Below are positions 17,644 to 24,712 of a DNA stretch of 42,868 nt, piece by piece. The stretch spans positions 1 through 42,868 of the forward strand of contig JACZYD010000009.1 in assembly GCA_022571255.1 (NCBI GenBank), written 5' to 3'. Below the pieces are notes generated by a model. It had not been told where the DNA came from. It saw only the letters and a program-made list of their open reading frames with translations, and ran no database searches. The number at the start of each line of letters is the position of its first letter. Positions within the stretch are counted from its first letter, which is position 1. The position numbers were made by a program, and so were the translations under genes. Origin of the DNA: Bacteroidota bacterium. Lineage in GTDB: Bacteria; Bacteroidota; Rhodothermia; Rhodothermales; UBA10348.

Positions 17644-19383
17644 TTATTTCATGAGCACAATCTGGCGAGAAGATACTCCTCCGCCGGTCTCGAGGCGAAC
17701 AAAATACGTCCCGCTGATTCGCTCACTTCCCTCGAATGTAACCTCGAATTCACCCACATCACGTACACCATCAAACAGAATGGCAATCAACTGACCCGAA
17801 AGGTCCCAGACGGTAATCTTTACCTTTTCCCGTTCCTTTACCGTGTAGGTGATCGTCGTCACAGGATTGAATGGATTGGGATAATTACCTGTCAGCGTCG
17901 CCGGTAGCGACTCGTCGTGCGAGCCCATCCCCACTTTGACAGCAGCAGTTACCCTTTCCGTCCCATCGGAAAACCGTTGACGAATGCGGTAATACGCTAC
18001 AGAATCGGGAGCATCAATGTCTCTATACCAGTACGAATGCGATTTCCCGGTATGGTTGAAGCCGACGACAACCACAGAGAGGTCTTCAAAATCTGCCCCG
18101 TCGACAGATCGCTCTATCGTAAATCCCATCACCTCAGGATCGGTGGCTTCCCAGGTAAGAAGAACCGTCCCCGCATCAAGTACAAGATTGATATTTTCGA
18201 CCCCTTCATAAAACGACAGATCTGATTTCACTTTATCGAGATGGCGCGTCCGGCGTGCAATCTGAGAATTCGAGTCCTCCTCATCGAACGAGAGTATCAG
18301 AACGCCATCCGTCCTGGTACCCAGAGACTGACGCATGCCCAGCCGGATCAATTCCAGATCTCGGGCTTCCGGCCATATCCGGACCTCATCAACGAAACCC
18401 GTAAGTCGCATGGACCCGGCTCGATTATTGGTCTCGCGTACGGGTCGTCCAGAAACAGAAAGGAATGCGGGGGCTTCGATTATCTGCGCCGAGGCATTGT
18501 ACAGCGAGTCCGACCGCATGCCGTCCAGAAAGAGTCGTGTCCATCCGGTATCGCTATTTTGCGTGACGGCCACATGATGCCAGGTACCGTCCGCGACAGG
18601 ATTCTGACTGTGCATGGTCTGATGTTCACCGCTTACACCCCTGAAGAAAACAAGATGTCCGGCGTCATCAATGGTAAGTTCGACAGGATAGGACGTGTTT
18701 TCATCACCGTCCCATGTCGATAGAACGATGACGTCTGCCGAGGTCGTTTTCAACCATAACTCAGCCGTATATGATGATCTCGACGACAGGTCTGGAAAAG
18801 TACGCGCCGGAAGGACCAGTCCGGGGAGCCCTGCATCCATGGCCAGGACGCGGTTTCTGTTCAAGAATATCTGCTGATCAACCTGGAAATGTTGTTGTAA
18901 CGCTAAATCCTGCTGCATTTCCGGAACTGGCTCGAAGCGACGCATATTCATCTTGAAAGGAACCAGTCGAATTGTACCGGAACTGCTCCTGTACCCCGTA
19001 TCAATTTCCAGAACAATCTGATCGTTGCCGGAGAAGCCATTCTTGGCAAACAGGTAAAAACGATTCTCGAATTGCGACGATTGTTTGTACGAAACTTCCT
19101 GCAACTGACCTCTTCCCGAGAGTAGGATAACATCTTTCAGAGACCACGCTATCGGAAGCGCCAGGTACGCACCGTCAAATTTCTCTACTCCATCATAACC
19201 CAGATATATTTTTGCCGCCTGATTGGTATGCAGGTGCTCGGGTCTGTGGGTAACCCTCATTTGAGCCAGAGACAGGCGTGGCGAGATCACCAGGAAAACA
19301 ACAGCAGCGACAAAAGGCAGTACAAGAAGCGCTCGAAAACGGAACGCGCCTGTAACGTGCAACCAGGAGATGAACATCCTCAT
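17644..19383 (-). CDS. LamG-domain secreted protein with T9SS type A sorting domain
   Basis: 579 aa from the ATG at 19383, where a signal peptide follows (ALLVLPFVAAVVFLVISPRLSLAQ). A LamG/concanavalin-like domain spans about 180-350 (SYTAELWLKTTSADV, WHHVAVTQNSDTGWTRLFLD, GFVDEVRIWPEARD). A fibronectin-like stretch (LTWEATDPEVMGFTIERS) is followed by the C-terminal type IX signal (about 500-579): NYPNPFNPVTTITYTV, VWDLSGQ, SGTYFVRLETGG, IVLMK. The protein should cross the outer membrane by T9SS and be attached or released; LamG domains bind carbohydrate. It heads the minus-strand gene set and is divergent from the epimerase-like gene, with a repeat array between them. Confidence 0.85.
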   Translation of the reverse strand: MRMFISWLHVTGAFRFRALLVLPFVAAVVFLVISPRLSLAQMRVTHRPEHLHTNQAAKIYLGYDGVEKFDGAYLALPIAWSLKDVILLSGRGQLQEVSYKQSSQFENRFYLFAKNGFSGNDQIVLEIDTGYRSSSGTIRLVPFKMNMRRFEPVPEMQQDLALQQHFQVDQQIFLNRNRVLAMDAGLPGLVLPARTFPDLSSRSSYTAELWLKTTSADVIVLSTWDGDENTSYPVELTIDDAGHLVFFRGVSGEHQTMHSQNPVADGTWHHVAVTQNSDTGWTRLFLDGMRSDSLYNASAQIIEAPAFLSVSGRPVRETNNRAGSMRLTGFVDEVRIWPEARDLELIRLGMRQSLGTRTDGVLILSFDEEDSNSQIARRTRHLDKVKSDLSFYEGVENINLVLDAGTVLLTWEATDPEVMGFTIERSVDGADFEDLSVVVVGFNHTGKSHSYWYRDIDAPDSVAYYRIRQRFSDGTERVTAAVKVGMGSHDESLPATLTGNYPNPFNPVTTITYTVKEREKVKITVWDLSGQLIAILFDGVRDVGEFEVTFEGSERISGTYFVRLETGGGVSSRQIVLMK

Positions 19384-19517
19384 GAAAAATACGGTTCGAT
19401 CGTGGGACCGTCCAAAGCGCTTCGGGGTAACAGTGGGGCTCAAAAGTCGCTTCGTTATCTGTAATAATACTTGTCCGCTGCTCGCTAGTCAAATCAGAGT
19501 TTCGGAGGCTGTTCGTA

Positions 19518-19655
19518 TTGAACCACCGCGCACGAGTATATTGAACCACCGCGCAGGGGTATATGGTACCGCCGCGCACGAGTATATGGTACCACCGCGC
19601 AGGGGTATATGGTACCGCCGCGCACGAGTATATGGTACCGCCACGCACGGGTATA
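19518..19655. repeat. 23-bp tandem repeat, 6 copies (array A)
   Basis: Six 23-bp units start at 19518, 19541, 19564, 19587, 19610 and 19633, and a seventh decays after 19656. Each reads TTGAACC or TGGTACC, then CGCCGCGCACGAGTATA-like bases. Copies alternate between CACGAG and CAGGGG. A 23-bp period is not a multiple of three, so it has no consistent coding frame. It ends about 40 bp before the ATG at 19699 in a divergent promoter region. Confidence 0.93.
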
Positions 19656-19698
19656 TGGTACCGCCGATGAGTGGCAGGGACCCTCTTCAATTGCACCG

Positions 19699-20625
19699 AT
19701 GAAACCACTTATTCTTGTTACGGGTGGAACGGGATTCGTTGGCCGATATGTGGTTCGCGAGATGTTGAACTATCCGGTCGATGTGCGTATTTACGCGCGC
19801 TCTTCCCATGGATTCAACGCCGCCCGTTTCGAACGTCAAATTGAATTTGCGGACGGAGACGTCACAAACAAAGATCAATTACGCGGCGCGATGAGAGACT
19901 GCCAGGCCGTAATCCACCTCGTCGGAATTATCGAGGAAAATCGAAAGGAAAATATCACATTCGAATCGGTGCACACGCTGGGCACGGAAAACGTGGTGAA
20001 CGTCGCTCTCGAAACCGGTGTCGAGACCTTCGTTCATATGAGTGCAAATGGAGCTCGCTTTGATGGAGTATCGCGATATCAATCGACAAAGTGGGCAGCC
20101 GAGGAGACTGTTCGCGCGGCAGGATTCAGGTCCTGGTCCATTTTTCGGCCGTCGCTGATCTTTGGCAGACCCGGTCCGGGGCAGCCTGAGTTTTGTACAC
20201 AACTGTTTCAAACGCTGATCAGACCGTTTCCGGTGTGGCCGGTTTTCGGCACAGGAGAATACACATTCAGCCCGGTCTGTGTAACAGATGTGGCACGCGC
20301 CATGGCCTCGGCCGCAATTGCGCCCCCCGCGTCCAATCGATCTTATTGCGCCGCAGGTCCGCAGACCATCCCGTATTCAGAAATGCTGGATATTCTCGGG
20401 CGAGCGACAGGTATCAATCCACGCCTGAAAGTCCGCCAGCCACTCTGGTTTTCTCGGGCTCTGGTGGCCGCGATTTCACGTACGGGTTTACTTCCGATAT
20501 CTTCCGATCAGTTGGAGATGCTCATAGAAGGAAACTGTTGTGACCCTTCCGCATTTGTCTCGGAATTCAGCATCCAGCCGACACCTTTTACGGAAGAGAC
20601 ACTTCAGTATCTGAATGACGTTTAA
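19699..20625 (+). CDS. Atypical SDR NAD(P)-dependent epimerase/NDUFA9-like protein
   Basis: 308 aa from the ATG at 19699; the upstream frame extension reads through repeat array A and is rejected. The N-terminal Rossmann motif ILVTGGTGFVGRYVV (TGGxGFxG) is followed by DGDVTN, IHLVGIIEENRK and a YQSTKWAAEE active-site-like segment (Tyr-x3-Lys). Residues after about 150 (IFRPSLIFG, VTDVARAMASA) match extended short-chain proteins similar to complex I NDUFA9 and sugar-nucleotide epimerases. The substrate is unknown. Its stop lies inside a hairpin shared with the convergent gene. Confidence 0.88.
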   Translation: MKPLILVTGGTGFVGRYVVREMLNYPVDVRIYARSSHGFNAARFERQIEFADGDVTNKDQLRGAMRDCQAVIHLVGIIEENRKENITFESVHTLGTENVVNVALETGVETFVHMSANGARFDGVSRYQSTKWAAEETVRAAGFRSWSIFRPSLIFGRPGPGQPEFCTQLFQTLIRPFPVWPVFGTGEYTFSPVCVTDVARAMASAAIAPPASNRSYCAAGPQTIPYSEMLDILGRATGINPRLKVRQPLWFSRALVAAISRTGLLPISSDQLEMLIEGNCCDPSAFVSEFSIQPTPFTEETLQYLNDV

Positions 20626-20645
20626 TTCAAATCGGATTAAACGTC
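20617..20645. terminator. Bidirectional hairpin containing both stop codons
   Basis: GACGTTTAAT (20617-20626) and ATTAAACGTC (20636-20645) form a perfect 10-bp stem with a 9-base loop. The TAA of the epimerase-like gene (20623-20625) and the TAA of the convergent nitronate monooxygenase gene (20637-20639, minus strand) both lie in the stem. Only 11 bases separate the two coding regions, so this is the likely shared terminator. Confidence 0.65.
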
Positions 20646-22109
20646 CACCGGTTCCGGAATTGGTACCGGTGCGACCTTGACTCCTGACATCAGGTATTCA
20701 ACTACATCAACTGCCGAATAGTGGGCACTTTTGCCGTCCGTCATACGATCCAGAAATGTAAAGTCGTCTCCGGAGGTGATTACAGGGGGTTCTTCACCAT
20801 TTTCGCGCAACTGAGCCAACCCGATTGTAGCCATGAGTCCATTGCACAGGCAGTGCCTCCCCTCTGTCGCCTCTACTTTGCCGCCTTTATTTACATATTG
20901 GTCGATGGGTTCGCTGGCACATCGGTAACCTACTTTTTCGCCCTTTACCACGTACATCTGTCGTAAATAGCCCAGATCGCAAATTCTTTTTCGTTTCTTT
21001 GCTATATCCGGGTGAGTGACAGACGTTTTTGTGGTAATCACCTTGAACGGAAAACCCGTCGGAGAAGCCCTGAAATCTGTCTTGACCTCAAGCGTCCCAT
21101 CAAAGTATTTTCTTACGACGTCCGCCTTGATCTCTGACGTGATTCCGGATTCCTCGCTGTAGGCGAAAATGGTGCCGAGTTGAACGCCCGCAGCACCCTC
21201 ATCAATCGCCTCCTGGACCTTCTCGGGAGTCGAAAAACCACCTGCAAGCCAGAACGGACGGCCGATCTCCCTCATTTTCTCAAGGTCGGCATCGTCTTTT
21301 TCACTGTAAACCTCGGGTGGAGGTGCCTTGCGGTCGACCCTTCTGGGAGGGGCATTATGACCGCCGGCTGTCCAGTTTTCAACCACAAACCCGTCGGTAT
21401 ATCCCGACGCACGACGAACAAATGTTTTCGCCAGAATATCGGAAGAGATAATCGCGAGGAATTTTGGTCGTTTAAGTTCCGGGGGATCAACCGGACAATA
21501 TTCCTTGGGGTCGAACTTCTGCACAAAAGTATGTTTTTCCGTGTTTTCGTCTACCGATACTCGCATCTGGACATCGTCCCAACGGGCCAGACCATCCAGA
21601 ATACCCGGAATCTGCAACGGGATTCCAGCGCCCATCAAGACGAAATCAACTCCGGCCAGCATGGCACCCAGGAACGATGGCATGTTTGGAAGCTGAATTT
21701 TCTCGAGAAAGTTTATGCCGACCCAACCGTCATGGCCTTCTCTCGCCAGAAATACTTCGATAAAATTGGAAACAATCAAGAGTTCAATGGCTGCACTTTT
21801 CATGCGCAGGTTTGCCATCGAAATCGCCCTGTGCTTTTTCTCTGGCGATTTGCCTCCCGAAATAAAGAAGCGATCAAGAACCCGCTGCGCCATCTCCGGC
21901 CACGGAAAGTGTGCCAGTGCACGGCGCTGACTTCCGTCAGGATCACCTAACTGAAGCCGACGTGCAACCACTGCATCGATAGCGGTTCCTGAAACCACAC
22001 CCATCTGACCGCATTTCGCGACCGCGTTGGCAAGACGCCAGTTCGAGACACCTACCCCCATTCCGCCCTGAATTAACGTCGGAAGTGACTTTGCAGCCAT
22101 ATACTCCAT
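20637..22109 (-). CDS. Nitronate monooxygenase / 2-nitropropane dioxygenase family protein
   Basis: 490 aa, longer than the usual 310-360 aa. It opens LPTLIQGGMGVGVSNWRLAN, the FMN-binding IQGGMG pattern of the NMO/enoyl-reductase family. Later motifs are VLMGAGIPLQIPGI, VENWTAGGHNAPPR (Ala-Gly-Gly-His), PFWLAGGFSTPEKVQEAI, and EGAAGVQLGTIFAYSEES. The C-terminal part contains a Cys-rich stretch (RICDLGYLRQMY to RHCLCNGLM). The FMN enzymes of this fold oxidise nitronates or reduce enoyl thioesters; the substrate here is not clear. The longer form with a C-terminal Cys segment resembles FabK/PfaD-like relatives only in fold. Confidence 0.85.
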   Translation of the reverse strand: MEYMAAKSLPTLIQGGMGVGVSNWRLANAVAKCGQMGVVSGTAIDAVVARRLQLGDPDGSQRRALAHFPWPEMAQRVLDRFFISGGKSPEKKHRAISMANLRMKSAAIELLIVSNFIEVFLAREGHDGWVGINFLEKIQLPNMPSFLGAMLAGVDFVLMGAGIPLQIPGILDGLARWDDVQMRVSVDENTEKHTFVQKFDPKEYCPVDPPELKRPKFLAIISSDILAKTFVRRASGYTDGFVVENWTAGGHNAPPRRVDRKAPPPEVYSEKDDADLEKMREIGRPFWLAGGFSTPEKVQEAIDEGAAGVQLGTIFAYSEESGITSEIKADVVRKYFDGTLEVKTDFRASPTGFPFKVITTKTSVTHPDIAKKRKRICDLGYLRQMYVVKGEKVGYRCASEPIDQYVNKGGKVEATEGRHCLCNGLMATIGLAQLRENGEEPPVITSGDDFTFLDRMTDGKSAHYSAVDVVEYLMSGVKVAPVPIPEPVDV

Positions 22110-22261
22110 AATTGATTCGTTTTGTAAACGCGGTGAAGATACGAACGGATTTTATCGTTCGTGATCGAAGAATTAGACAAGACGCGAATTACTACTGCGC
22201 TACAGGATTTTACGCCTTGTATCTCTCGAACAAAAAACTTTGCGTGTCGCAACAACAGGCC

Positions 22262-22606
22262 TTAATTCATTGCCGCTGCCGGTACACGAACGATACGCTT
22301 GAGAATCGACGTCAGAACACGATTACCGAATTCAATCCGCATCCCGCAGCTTGCCACAAAATCCCGATGAATACTGGAGCCACCCCACGTACAACCAACG
22401 ATTGTCGTTATGAGCCCATGTGAGTCGTTCTGGTCAAACCAGCCGCCGGAAACCGAAAATCGATCCTGAGCTACGACCCGTACTGTATAGACAGAGTTCT
22501 GAGTATAGAGAAGAAGAACGTCACCGAGATTCAACTCACAGCGGCGAACTCCGCGGGCATCGGAGGCGTTTTTTACAAGAGCGCTTAATTCGTGTGCCAG
22601 CCTCAT
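22262..22606 (-). CDS. Conserved hypothetical protein, small beta-rich domain
   Basis: 114 aa. A short N-terminal helix (LAHELSALVKNAS) is followed by beta strands GDVLLLYTQNSVYTVRVV and RFSVSGGW, then ITTIVGCTWGGSSI and GMRIEFGNRVLTSILKRI. The pattern of a GSTWGGS-like loop followed by MRIEF and TS-x-I/V looks conserved, so the frame is probably a real gene. I do not recognise a function. It is co-directional with, and 152 bp upstream of, the NMO-like gene, but coupling is not evident. Confidence 0.6.
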   Translation of the reverse strand: MRLAHELSALVKNASDARGVRRCELNLGDVLLLYTQNSVYTVRVVAQDRFSVSGGWFDQNDSHGLITTIVGCTWGGSSIHRDFVASCGMRIEFGNRVLTSILKRIVRVPAAAMN

Positions 22607-22951
22607 GAGATCAATTTATTTCGTGCATCGTTAATCAGGAGTCTCTACTCTTTATACTCCTTTACCCGAGTGTCGTTTCCTTTTCAGTAAACCAGAAAAA
22701 ACGCTATATACGTACTGTATTGGTTCGAAGGTTTCACTTTCCGCCCTGTCAATGACAATCGCTTACCGAATTCGATTGGCGCGGCGCAGGCGGGCGAGCC
22801 GCTCGAAGGCAATCGTTGCCCTGTCGGGTTCTTTCAAAAGATGCTTTTTCACGGCAGGTTTGAAAACTCTGAAGAAGTAGAGTGCACCCAGGACGCTGGT
22901 CATGAGAGCCAGCCCTACTCCAACAGGATGCGAAGAGATTGATTTCGTTTT
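22607..22951. other. Intergenic region with a small membrane protein gene inside
   Basis: About 345 bases between the 114-aa gene and the start of the small membrane protein gene; the latter occupies 22763-22954 on the minus strand. In the remaining 150 bases I see nothing else. Confidence 0.4.
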
Positions 22952-22954
22952 CAT
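22763..22954 (-). CDS. Small single-helix membrane protein
   Basis: 63 aa from the ATG at 22954; a frame reaching 22987 starts with MVYIFHQ but has a weaker site. Residues about 9-28 (HPVGVGLALMTSVLGALYFFRVF) form one membrane helix, followed by a very basic tail (KPAVKKHLLKEPDRAT, FERLARLRRANRIR). Lys and Arg on the downstream side suggest an N-out, C-in orientation. No family recognised. Confidence 0.45.
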   Translation of the reverse strand: MKTKSISSHPVGVGLALMTSVLGALYFFRVFKPAVKKHLLKEPDRATIAFERLARLRRANRIR

Positions 22955-23088
22955 GGGATCACTTACCTGATGGAAAATATATACCATCAGTATCGCGGTT
23001 CCGCTTCCGTTTCTTTAGCCGATTTCAACTCGAAAACAAATTTCTTACGTGTTCTTCGCACCGCTCGATACCGGTCTGCCGATCAATA

Positions 23089-23988
23089 TCAGCAGGCCAC
23101 AGGATCGCTGATGACGAAATATGATCTGTAACGAGGAGATTTCTGATTCATACAGCCCCTCAAATTCAATAACTCAACCGATCTGAACTCCACAGGGTGA
23201 CTTTCGCTCTGAAGACTGATGTATCCGCCGGATAACAACTGACCGTCAACAACCAGCGAAGAGTCATGCCCTGAAACAGAGCCCCCTCCGATCTGCACCT
23301 GCTCGTATTCAAGTACCGTTATTCCATCGATCCGGTGGGTAATCTTACCGGCACCGAGCACCTCGATTTCAATTCTGACCCACCCGTCACCGTGATAAGT
23401 CTGCGAAACAGAGTTGATACAATGGCGGGTCTCGAGATTATCCTCCATCACTACATTTGTGCCAGGTGTGCACAGATTTGCCGTCGTTCGTTCTTCCTGG
23501 CCATTTCCGCCCAGCAATTGCACTTCAATGGATATCGGAAAGTCCTGATCACGCAACATGGATTCTGCCGACTGAGAGTGAATCATGACTCCGCTGTTCC
23601 GGTATGCCCATTCAGGTCCATCCGGGAGTTGTTCTCCGGTAAAACGGTATTCTACAGCCAGTTTGTAATACGAGTATGGATCCGGATACACCAGAACCCC
23701 GAATCGTTCTCCAAACTCATCGTATTCAGCGTAGTCAACGACGATCAGTCCGTCGCGAACACGGAAGGTGTTCGCATAATTTATTCCTGGTTCATATCCC
23801 GCAATTTTCACTTTCCATGCGTCTATATCCCTGCCATTGAACAACGAGACCCACTCCTCGCTGTTGGAGGTCGGATTCGGGGGCGTTGTGCATGCGACCG
23901 AAACTGTCAGCATCAATATTCCGGCCGCAGTGAGAGCGGGAATTCCCGCCATGGATACAATCCTGGTCGCGAAGATTTGCGTGATCAC
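23089..23988 (-). CDS. DUF1080 (3-keto-disaccharide hydrolase-like) lipoprotein
   Basis: 299 aa. Lipoprotein signal ending in Cys33 (GILMLTVSVAC). The DUF1080 domain begins WVSLFNGRDIDAWKV and continues FRVRDGLIVVDY, YYKLAVEYRFTGEQ and AYRNSGVMIHSQS, with WVRIEIEVLGAGKITHRIDG near the end. The domain has a concanavalin-like fold and is placed with 3-keto-glycoside hydrolysis or carbohydrate binding at the cell surface. The start at 23988 is GTG with an AGGA about 9 bases before it; an ATG at 23952 would also leave a workable signal peptide. It is downstream of the parvulin gene by 73 bp on the same strand. Confidence 0.85.
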   Translation of the reverse strand: MITQIFATRIVSMAGIPALTAAGILMLTVSVACTTPPNPTSNSEEWVSLFNGRDIDAWKVKIAGYEPGINYANTFRVRDGLIVVDYAEYDEFGERFGVLVYPDPYSYYKLAVEYRFTGEQLPDGPEWAYRNSGVMIHSQSAESMLRDQDFPISIEVQLLGGNGQEERTTANLCTPGTNVVMEDNLETRHCINSVSQTYHGDGWVRIEIEVLGAGKITHRIDGITVLEYEQVQIGGGSVSGHDSSLVVDGQLLSGGYISLQSESHPVEFRSVELLNLRGCMNQKSPRYRSYFVISDPVAC

Positions 23989-24061
23989 GGGTAACGGTCC
24001 TCGAGTAAGCGAACATGAAGAATGGCGTGGCCTTCAACAATACACATCAGTCGACGCCGGG

Positions 24062-24343
24062 CTATGCGGTTCGGTAGGTAACCTCTATCAGATGAAATCC
24101 AAACTCAGTCTTGACCGGTCCCTGCACCTCGCCGACCGGAGCGCTGAAAGCCACTTCGTCAAACTCCTTGACCATCTGTCCTGGTCCAAAATCGCCGAGA
24201 TCTCCCCCTTTCTTTCCTGACGGGCAGCTTGAGTACTCGCCGGCGAGTGCCGCAAAATCAGCTCCGTCATCGATCCGGGTCTTCAGGTCGTCTGCTATTT
24301 CGTGTGTGCCTACGAGAATCTGTCGGGCTCGGGCGCTGGGCAT
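24062..24343 (-). CDS. Parvulin-type peptidyl-prolyl isomerase (PpiC-like)
   Basis: 93 aa from the ATG at 24343, the same length as single-domain PpiC. It reads ARQILVGTHEIADDL, GADFAALAGEYSSCPS, KKGGDLGDFGPGQMVKEF and PVKTEFGFHLIEVTYR, so both catalytic-core His/Cys positions and the GGDLG-FGPGQM signature are present. The enzyme isomerises proline peptide bonds and is cytoplasmic here because no signal peptide is visible. Longer frames reaching 24547 would add a Thr-Asp repeat encoded by a 6-bp repeat, and are rejected. No clear Shine-Dalgarno precedes 24343. Confidence 0.85.
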   Translation of the reverse strand: MPSARARQILVGTHEIADDLKTRIDDGADFAALAGEYSSCPSGKKGGDLGDFGPGQMVKEFDEVAFSAPVGEVQGPVKTEFGFHLIEVTYRTA

Positions 24344-24468
24344 ATCGGGTTGTGTGGTTTGCTGATGCAATATCAGATTCAGCAGCCAACGGATCCGAGC
24401 CATCCCGGTGCCCGGCCAATCGCGAATTTGTTGAGAACCTTTTGCGGGATCGGACTCGCGCGCCTGAA

Positions 24469-24499
24469 TGGTATCGGTATCGGTATCGGTGTCGGTGCC
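24469..24499. repeat. 6-bp microsatellite (GGTATC-like, about 5 copies)
   Basis: A run of GGTATC repeats decaying to GGTGTCGGTGCC. It lies about 130 bp upstream (minus strand) of the parvulin start. Confidence 0.7.
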
Positions 24500-24562
24500 G
24501 AGCGGCAAATGAAAGTTACTCGCCTCTGTTGCCCACCACGAGAGCACGGCGATATCATCCCG

Positions 24563-24682
24563 CGCTGAGGGGTTTCCAGCGGGTCTCGCTGAGGGGTTTC
24601 CAGCGGGTCTCGCTGAGGGGTTTCCAGCGGGTCTCGCTGACGGGTTTCCAGCGGGTCTCGCTGACGGGTTTCCAGTTGGTTT
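24563..24682. repeat. 24-bp tandem repeat, 5 copies (array B)
   Basis: Units at 24563, 24587, 24611, 24635 and 24659 read CGCTGA[G/C]GGGTTTCCAGCGG... and are nearly identical; copies 4 and 5 carry C in place of G, and copy 5 drifts at its end. It lies 31 bp past the stop of the ThuA fusion gene and upstream of the parvulin gene on the minus strand. Confidence 0.93.
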
Positions 24683-24712
24683 CGCCCAGGATAAAAGGTC
24701 TTCCGGCCGTGA

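Larger units (their letters stand above)
24344..24712. other. Intergenic region between ThuA fusion and parvulin genes
   Basis: About 370 bases. It holds repeat array B (24563-24682) and, at about 24469-24499, a run of six-base GGTATC-type repeats. Frames crossing it on both strands translate the repeats and show no domain. Confidence 0.6.

Noticed and set aside
19518-19660. CRISPR array
   Set aside because: Units are contiguous without variable spacers, the period is 23 bp, and no cas genes are present. The same applies to the arrays at 24563, 31675 and 35673.
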